Of a stretch of 64,000 nucleotides of DNA, positions 56,682 through 64,000 are shown in pieces. The number at the start of each line of letters is the position of its first letter. Within the stretch, counting starts at the first letter, position 1. Source of the stretch: Lithospermum erythrorhizon (lineage: Eukaryota > Streptophyta > Magnoliopsida > Boraginales > Boraginaceae); the NCBI GenBank assembly GCA_019722365.1, contig JADFUC010001925.1, forward strand, positions 2,542,001 through 2,606,000, written 5' to 3'. A program made the position numbers and the translations under genes. The notes below the pieces were generated by a model, which was not told the DNA's origin, made no database searches, and worked only from the letters and a program-made list of their open reading frames with translations.

Positions 56682-59596
56682 TCATATCCAAATGCTTCCA
56701 AAAGCCTCTTCAAGTGCCCGTTTCTTACTAAACTCCATACTCCAACCTCCCGCCCTTGCTGCTTTCTCAAACCGTTCTTTCATGTTTTCCGCATCTTCAC
56801 TCTCATGACCAGAACCATATCCAACAGGTGCAGGCTGTTGAGCCATGCCTAACGGGGCGCCGGGGTTGTACCGCCGGCAACTGCAGGCATACTGGCCTGG
56901 GCACAGCGCTGGTCCCTGCTTGAGAGTTACTGCTGGCGGACTGCACAAGGAAGTATCGACTCATGTTAAGAGGACCATAATGCAGAGGCACTAGTACAAA
57001 ACCTTGAGAAGCTGTCATTCTTAAATTAGACTGAGCACAAATACAATTCTTTAGAAATTGATCTGACAGACATATGTAAAGTAACTAGCTCAATCGCCAT
57101 GTTTCCCAAAAATCTATTAAGGAGTACTTGTTATTACACTGATACAATTATATTTTTCACACAATCCCTACCAACATTATTGAGACAGTTGAATGAAGTA
57201 CCAAACTAAGGGTGTATGTTGAGTTGAAAACATATAAATAAATGCATGAACTGGAGTACTGGACACAGACACACACATAATCTCATGATTGATGAACAAA
57301 AAGCAAATTTCAGTTTGATCTTTCAATCCAAGTTCAGATTTGTTGTCTGACGAGTCAAAGAATGGTTCATATTACACATATTCACCAATTCAATAAAAGA
57401 GAAGGAAGGACATAATGCAAAGGAGATTCTTTCGTCATTCAATAAAGTTATTAAAACAAGATTCAATTTTGGGCTTCAACCGAGTCCCATAATGTCAGAT
57501 CGAAGGACATTTACTTAACATTTTGAGGGGGTTAAGCAAGAGGTATCGAACTTCACGGATCCAAAGCCCCAGCGCGGCTCCAATAGGACGGGTATACGGA
57601 CGGGGCCGGTGAGCGAGGTTCATCCATTTCTAAAATCGCGTGATCCACTCGCAACAACCGAGAGGTCCCCGACATTGAACTCCACGGAAATGGGCTTTGT
57701 CGATACTATGTTAAGTTGGCTGGAGGAGAATATTTCATTGAAAACGAGGTGACCTCGACGAAGACGAGGTAACCGGTTACAACGATATCAATGCTACGGG
57801 GCGACCTACAAAAGAATTACGAATTCATATAACATCGACGGTGATCCATACGCTGGACGTCCCGGCGATCTGCAGGATCGCACAACATTTTCCCCAACAA
57901 CTCTGCTGACAATCCGCACGATGCCCCCACCTCTCCACCGGGCCTTCACGATGCCCGGACCTTGATCGTCGAAGAAGACGCCAAGAAACACAATAACGAA
58001 CGCTGCTTATATATACGTATCATAACGCCTTAAATATGATAAAAATTCCCTTGACCCACGGATCTTCATAAAAAAAAGTATCTTGTAGAGGCATTTCAGT
58101 TCTGAATGAACCACATAATCACCTCAGACAACGAGGACAAATAGGGGTATTTGGTAGCAACACTTGATGCAAGCAGTTGATCAATATAGAGTCATCCAAA
58201 ACAAACAGTCAGTCTTTAAGCCTGCATAAGCATTTATATAAACAGGATCGAGACATATATAATGCTCACCAACTTGCAGACCTCTATATGTACCCTGTCA
58301 CACAACATATTAGAACGGAAAACAAGAATTAATAGGTGTAGAAGATAAACCTACTGCACCATTTTCTCCTTGCATAGGTTGACTTTTGCTAGCCGCCAGA
58401 GCTGCTGCATAGTCCTCAGCCTGTAAATGCAGAAATCAAATGTATTAGGAACAGAAACCTCACATATGTCCATCTTCTTCATGCTACAATATGAACGTTT
58501 AAGGGCATGGACGTCAAGCATAAGACAATCTCATTAGATTGAGCATCGCATTCTTTTAAAAACTAGACATAAGAGATTATAGAATGAACCTTACGAGCAT
58601 GAGCAACCATGATTTGTTCAGCATTCTCCCTTTGGTACTGCACAATCTTCACTTCAATAGCCGGAACATCAATACCTTCAACCAAATTCACAACTGCACC
58701 AAATACACCACATTCAGTTTCTTAAACATCGCTTCACAAAGTATAAACTACTGCACAACAATTAAATCATTACAAAATGAATAACAAAGGAGGCCCTTTT
58801 ACACGAGAAAGTTCAAGTACTAGTGAAAGAGCCAAAGCATATCAAATTAGTAGACATAGGTTCTCGAACTCAATTCAATCGATTAACCAAAAACTCAAAG
58901 ATTTTAGCAAACAACACACTTACTCATATCCTCAACTTCCTCCAGGTAATCATTATATTCCTTCAAAGAAGGAAAATCCTCTTCTCTTTTATTGAATCTG
59001 CATAATCGACAACGTAACTCAGAAAACCTTAAACCCCAAATAATTTTTTTTATCAAATCAGCAAAATCTCTTCTTTGATTAAAAAAAACACCCAATTTCA
59101 AGTCCTTCAATTAATCTCAATATTACAATTCATAAAAAAAAAAAAATCCCTTCTCCTTAAACCCAACAAGATGAATACACTTAATTCACTATCCAATGAT
59201 CACAAAACCCACTTCAAGATAGTATATTGCACAGAATAAATAACACAATAAATCCCAAAAGATTGTCCAATTTGGATGTGAATAGTAAAAAATTAAAAAA
59301 CTTTGTCGACTTAATCAATATTATAACATTAATAGAAAAATACATTATAAATACTAGCATTTTAAATATTATGCACCAACAAATGTACAAACAATTTTCG
59401 TAATCGAATAGCCTAATGAAGAAGGTCATTAGGCTCTTGTTATCGTTAAATAATTGAGTAGGAAATTAAAAAGTGAAGCATGAAATTAGGAAATTGACAA
59501 TATTTTGGGACAGAATAATATTAATTACATGGAGGAAATGCGTCTTCTGATACTCATTTCTTTGGTGAAGGAGTTGCCTCCAGACGCCACCACCAT
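56682..59596 (-). CDS. MAT1: CDK-activating kinase assembly factor MAT1
   Basis: Five minus-strand exons: 59596-59529, 58997-58924, 58693-58590, 58420-58355 and 56940-56682. The first four join in frame. The product starts [19 protein letters not shown], continues [20 protein letters not shown], the hallmark MAT1 block, then [20 protein letters not shown] and [19 protein letters not shown]. The last exon ends [20 protein letters not shown] then GSIWI, matching the C-terminal cyclin H/CDK7-binding end of MAT1. MAT1 assembles the CDK7-cyclin H kinase and anchors it in TFIIH in the nucleus. The N-terminal RING finger of animal MAT1 is absent, as I recall for plant homologs. The last exon is 259 bases, not a multiple of three from its start, so a frameshift in its proline/glycine-rich linker is needed to reach the conserved end. 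Size would be about 190 residues. Intron 4 (1.4 kb) carries a GC-rich insertion. Confidence 0.85.
57480..58020. other. GC-rich insertion in MAT1 intron 4
   Basis: About 540 bases are far richer in G/C and CpG than the surrounding intron (for example CCAGCGCGGCTCCAATAGGACG cut short, CGACGAAGACGAGGTAACC). A minus-strand frame at 57991-57806 ([20 protein letters not shown]) has no family I know. It is most likely a transposon fragment. Confidence 0.4.
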
Positions 59597-61690
59597 CCTC
59601 ACTCTAAACTATCAATTTTCTTTATGTATTTTCACTTTAAACATTCAAACTCCGGAATTATTCACATAAGAAATTTCGAATAATGTTTCATTTTTAATAA
59701 AAATCGAGCTTATTACCATATTTTAATAAAGTTGTATTAAACACTTCTATTAATTTTTTACCAAAAATACCCTTACGTGTTTGGAAATTATATAGATATT
59801 TCTTAGATATTAGTTAGATATGTTTATAAAAAAGATATTATTATATTTCCATGGGGATACTTGCTTCAAAAATATACGATTATTTGGGATAAAAATTATT
59901 TTACAAGATATACAATAAAAATTACATCAGATCAGAAAAATATATCAAAATGCAAAATCTATCAGATTGTGAAAAAATTATACCCGTGACAAAAGGCTAA
60001 TTCTCATTTTGCCCCTATATTATCGCCAGTAAGTTTCTATGCTGGGCCCCTAACTATCAATTTGCTTCGAAGACGATCCCTAAACTATTTATCGCTTTCA
60101 CGCCCTGCCCCTAAACTATTTTTCGTTTACTGATTGGCCCTCGCCGATTTTACAAAGAAAAATCAAATGTAAGAAATTTACATCATTAAAATGTAACTCC
60201 ATACTCTTTCTGTCACACCCACCCCCCTCCCCCTGGAATCTCTCTAGTCTGACTGGCCCCTACCACCTATAGCCTTGACACACCCCACCCCTACTCTCCC
60301 CCGCTTTTTTAACACGTAGTTAAGCTTACGCCCATCGCGATATCAAGCCTGGGGGTACGATCCGAAAAACGTTTGGGGGCAGATTCAAGAAAAACTGCCA
60401 TGGTGTTCGCACGGCGCGTATTTGAGCAAAACTGAGAAGGGGGAAGCTATAGTGAGCCGATCACCAAGCAAGATTCCAGTGCGAGGCGGGGAGTGTTCGT
60501 ATGGGCGGCAGACGTTGCTGGGGGACGGAGCATGTATGGTATAAAGGCTGTTAACATGATAATGCGGTCGGGTCAAAAGCTTTTTGTAAGCAGTAGTTAA
60601 AAATTCTATTTTAATTACGTAAAAACGCGCTCTATACTTTTGGCTTTAGCCGGACAAATAAATACTATTTCAGATAAACGTGTTCTTAGGTGTAAAAATC
60701 AAGCGATTTGACCATCCTAAACGAAAAATAGCTTATGCGACCATCGCTCAAAACGATAACAAGCAGACAGTTCAAACAAATTGATACCGCGACTAAGACA
60801 AAACTTACTTAATTAATTTATTAAAATGCAAACAATCAACTATCGCGAAAAAATAAATTTCTCTCTGAGACGCATCAGCTTTATTTTCGGCATCTTTGCA
60901 GATAAGAAGGAAACAAACTTATATCGATGGATTTTTTTTGCTTAAAATAGAATGGGTCGAATTGGACCGAATGACAAGTCGGTTATATGTGATTGTTTTC
61001 AACCACCACGGATTAATTTTATAACGGTATACTTTCGAATCAATTAGGTTTAACTAATCGAACTGGATCGAACCAAATCCGATTAGATTTGGATGGTTAA
61101 CATTTAACAACGTCCGTGAAATTAAATATGAAATTGAAAATGAGAATGAGTAACAAGACAAATAATTGGGATGAATAAAATCCAAGATGGTATCTTCTCA
61201 ATTCTCATGGTCTTTTGTTTATTCTTTTTAAATTTGTTTGTCAAACTTGAGTTTTCTTCAAGGTGTGCTCAAATATATGTGAGCTTCTTCTAGTAGTTGT
61301 CAAATAAGACTATGAGACTATGAGAGTAGGGTAAATGAGCTGATTTTGACATTTTCAAAATTGTTAATGAGATTTCATTTACAGTGTATTTTATTTTTGA
61401 GCTCATTTAAAAAAGTATCCCTTTTCATGTTACTATTTCACAAAGACAACATTGTTCTCATTTATGGAGATATATTATGCATGTAATGATTTCAACATAC
61501 ACACATACAAGAAAATTTATTAACAAACCTTCCAATTAAATTGAAATGGATAACTACTTAAATCAATATACAACTTCAACATACAGATATACAATGTATG
61601 ATATATTATTGATAGGAGACCAGAATCAACATTACGCAATATTATATTCTTCATAAATAAAATAAAACTTCATTGCATTATTGTAAAATA
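59597..61690. other. Intergenic, with a probable transposon remnant
   Basis: The first part is the MAT1 promoter region. From about 59990 to 60600 phrases like TTTGCCCCTATATTATCGCC, GGCCCCTAACTATCAATTTG and GCCCCTAAACTATTT repeat. These are typical of non-coding plant transposons, but I could not find its ends. The remainder is A/T-rich without genes. Confidence 0.4.
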
Positions 61691-61713
61691 CACTTGAAAT
61701 AAATCGAGTCGAA

Positions 61714-62250
61714 TTAATTAGAGATCTTGACAATATTTCTAGCAACAACTTGAGCCAAATCTTGAATACTAAAATGAGCAGTTTCATTTGTAAATCCCCC
61801 AACTGGACTAAGAATATAATGCCATATTAGCAAACTCCCCTTTTTCCCTTCAGTCGGAGGTAACATTGTGAGAGTTGCATGATAATAGTCAATGAAAATG
61901 TTGTCATCTAATGTCTTGTAAGTCAAGGTCATTTTCACTTTGTCCAATTTCTCCAAACGGTGTTTCTCCCACTGAACAACATTCGTTTCGTTGAAGAACG
62001 ACACCGTGAAACGACAGTGGCCGGTTCTGACATTTTGGGGATCGCCTTTTACGCAGAAGGAGACGGTTACCGGGTAGATTTTGTAGACGTTGCAGAAGTC
62101 TGCTATGTAGGAGAAGGCCTTTTCGGGCGTTACGTTGTCGACATCTGCTAATACCGTGCCTTCCCAGTATGAGGAGTTTTTAGCTGAGGTTGTTTGAATG
62201 AAGAGGAGAATGGAGAGGAGGGGAAGGAAAAAGAGGTAGGTTAGTGACAT
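61714..62250 (-). CDS. Lachrymatory-factor-synthase-like SRPBCC protein, secreted form
   Basis: A single-exon frame of 178 residues. Residues 1-23 (MSLTYLFFLPLLSILLFIQT) form a clear signal peptide ending near TSA-KN. The rest is an SRPBCC (Bet v1/polyketide-cyclase-like) domain. Family blocks are YWEGTVLADVDNVTPEKAFS, YIADFCNVYKIYPVTVSFCV, GHCRFTVSF, WEKHRLEKLDKVKMTLTYK and IWHYILSPVGGFTNETAHFS. These match plant lachrymatory-factor-synthase-like proteins in order. Members bind small ligands in a pocket. Onion LFS converts a sulfenic acid, but most plant relatives have no proven reaction. A signal peptide is not part of the onion enzyme as I remember it. A TATA-like TTTATAAA lies 40 bases upstream. 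No damage was seen. Confidence 0.85.
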   Translation of the reverse strand: MSLTYLFFLPLLSILLFIQTTSAKNSSYWEGTVLADVDNVTPEKAFSYIADFCNVYKIYPVTVSFCVKGDPQNVRTGHCRFTVSFFNETNVVQWEKHRLEKLDKVKMTLTYKTLDDNIFIDYYHATLTMLPPTEGKKGSLLIWHYILSPVGGFTNETAHFSIQDLAQVVARNIVKISN

Positions 62251-62288
62251 TTTTTTGGGACACTAGTGTATCAAATATGAATGCATGG

Positions 62289-62296
62289 TTTATAAA
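62289..62296 (-). promoter_or_regulatory. TATA-like motif before the LFS-like gene
   Basis: TTTATAAA sits about 40 bases before the start codon at 62250 (minus strand). This would leave only a very short 5' UTR, so it is plausible but not certain. Confidence 0.35.
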
Positions 62297-63282
62297 GCAT
62301 AAATAAGATGGACGAGTACAATTTTGCAAAAGAAATTAAAATACAAGGCATTGCAAACGGACCAATATTAAAATTGATTAACCATGATTCTTAAGTATGA
62401 TACCACATACCATTATTGATTATGCTAATTTTTTTATATCAAGATTAAGTACATTCATTATGAATGCTCAAACATATGAATCGAAGTCGTACACGGCCAA
62501 CATTATTTCAACTAACTAGTATCAACATGATTTCAATTCTAATGCCTTTTTTATATATTAAACGTCATGTTTTATGAATTATAAATTGTACATTAAATGC
62601 AATTGAATTCGACTTTTCACTCCTAAAAATTTGACAATTGAAAATCAAACTAGACAAGTTAATTTTCACAATTGAATATCAAACTATATAATCTTCGTGG
62701 AACGAAGTTGAAAAATAGGGTAGAAGAGGCTGAAGCAATAAATAAACATTTGAAACAACATATAATACCAATTTATGAAAGAACAATCAACGAACACCTT
62801 CTCATAAAAATTATAGAGAAGGAAATCAAAAGTGCACCAGATGACCTTTGCTTCTGATGCAGCCAATGTTGTTCCAAACCTTACATTGCTTGTTGATGTC
62901 AGCAATCCAAATTGAAAGAGCACCAGAGTGGGAAGGAGAAACATCACTAGTTTCTTCGATTCCTAAATGCACGAGAGAACATCCAGTAATGGTACCCCCT
63001 TGACTAGAACGATCATGATCGATTTATGGACAGACGTTTTGACAAGAAAGAAAAATAACAAGAGTGAATGAAGAGGCTATAAGGCACAATATATTATGAT
63101 GAAAGTCAAGTTCGAGTCCAAAAGCCTTCAGTCGGAACCACAGTCGATATTTGATAAAATTTAGCCTACTTCTTAGACAATGTAATACTTTTGTTTAGAT
63201 GGTTGAATTGCTATTAGGTTCTTGATCAGGATGGTGGGTGCATAAATTTTTCAAAGAGGTACTACATAACACAGTTAACCAT
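62297..63282. other. Spacer with minor frames
   Basis: A plus-strand frame at 62672-62857 (VEEAEAINKHLKQHIIPIYE) is followed by APDDLCF and then, in the next frame, FASDAANVVPNLTLLVDVSN. It could be a decayed gene fragment, but I recognise no family. Phrases CAATGTAATACTTTTGTTTAGATGGTT (63178) and its inverse near 63280 form a small inverted repeat around the 3' end of the carrier gene. Confidence 0.35.
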
Positions 63283-64000
63283 CTAAACGAAAGCATTACA
63301 TTGTTTAAGAAGTAACTTATCAATTAATAAGTAACTGAACTTTTTCAAACAGGTAATGTACCATAAGGATAGTAGGATTAGTAGGGAACTTAACTTACTT
63401 ATCAATTCATAAGTGACTATCATTGTGGTCCCGTAAAAAGACATATTCAAGAACCGGGGTCCAAATCCTCTATAAAAGCCTCGCCATCCTTCTTCTCTAA
63501 GTAGGACTTTTGTAGTTTTCATTGCTGATGGTCTTCCAACACCATAATCATCGATAACCTTTTCATCACCATTGAAGAAAATGACAAATATGGAATGATG
63601 TGGCATAACAAAATTGAAGCTAATAGAAAATGAAACAAACTCTTACCTGGAGTCTTGTCTTCACTGTATCTATTGGAGTTGTAATAATTGAAGAACATGC
63701 ACCGGCAACTAATCCTGCTGTAGCCTGAACAGTCACCATCTCAGCGTGAGATGGTTTCTCTTCCGCCTCATCTCTGTAACCCAGGCTCCTGATTGTGTAA
63801 TGACATTTGAAAATTAGTATAAGAGGAGAATGAAGATTGAAGAATAGTCTCCATCGACAATGGTTGATATAGAATTGATCATGCGACAAATTATACCTCC
63901 ACATCATATGTTGTGCAGAACCATAGGTGCCCCACCAGAGTGCAGATGCAGGAGACTGAGTAAGAGCTGTTAACCAGAAACCTCTATACATGCCGCGTAT
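63283..64000 (-). CDS. Mitochondrial substrate carrier (SLC25A44-like), 3' part
   Basis: The gene enters from beyond base 64000. Three minus-strand exons are visible: 64000-63897 (MYRGFWLTALTQSPASALWW), 63788-63647 (SLGYRDEAEEKPSHAEMVTV, ATAGLVAGACSSIITTPIDT, VKTRLQ) and 63558 down (VIDDYGVGRPSAMKTTKVLL, GWRGFYRGFGPRFLNMSFYG, TTMIVTYELI). The motif PIDTVK is the PxDxxK signature of the carrier family, at the last repeat of three. The blocks resemble Arabidopsis At1g72820-type carriers and the human SLC25A44 group. Transported substrate in plants is not known to me. The usual short C-terminus after TYELIKRLS is replaced by a hydrophobic extension if read to the stop at 63283. A donor-like GTAAGTTAAG after TYELI suggests one more splice instead, so the 3' end is uncertain. 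Confidence 0.85.

Overview
The window is nuclear DNA of a flowering plant, most likely a eudicot. Genes have short exons and GT-AG introns, long A/T-rich spacers, and many plant transposon remnants. The recognisable proteins are plant forms: GEM-like GRAM proteins, a large P-type PPR protein, a plant TMN/EMP70 protein, a FAR1-related transposase and a lachrymatory-factor-synthase-like protein. I cannot fix the genus from sequence alone.

Layout. 0-3 kb: decayed MuDR/MULE transposase (minus). 4.7-5.7 kb: intact three-exon GEM-like gene (plus). 6-22 kb: a transposon block. It holds a CACTA-type element (terminal motif at 6048, decayed tnp2 transposase on minus about 7.4-10.1 kb), simple and minisatellite arrays, and a decayed L1-type LINE (minus, about 14.8-20.4 kb). 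25.2-26.2 kb: second GEM-like gene with a different exon plan. 26.9-28.9 kb: NAC-alpha gene (minus). 30-38 kb: another transposon block, with a FAR1-related transposase pseudogene (plus) facing an Ulp1-protease-like pseudogene (minus), a palindromic dispersed repeat and a 2-kb inverted duplication. 38.27-39.53 kb: a small MULE with long inverted ends and a perfect 9-bp target duplication, carrying an ORF of unknown origin.

40-48 kb is gene-rich on the minus strand: a PPR protein (815 aa, 5'UTR intron containing a SINE-like insertion) and a complete seven-exon TMN9-superfamily gene (644 aa). 49.1-51.3 kb holds the most unusual locus: a cystatin-like gene with tandemly duplicated modules, a conserved GC-AG intron, one intron-less copy and two damaged downstream copies. 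51.3-55 kb is A/T-rich repeat DNA. 56.7-59.6 kb is the CDK-activating-kinase assembly factor MAT1 (minus, five exons, last exon frame-disturbed). 61.7-62.25 kb is a secreted SRPBCC/lachrymatory-factor-synthase-like gene, and 63.3-64 kb is the 3' part of a mitochondrial carrier gene that runs off the window.

The genes do not form a pathway. They are ordinary plant housekeeping or family genes separated by nested mobile DNA. Splice sites were assigned by eye from frame continuity, consensus dinucleotides and remembered family sequence. No alignment or database search was run.
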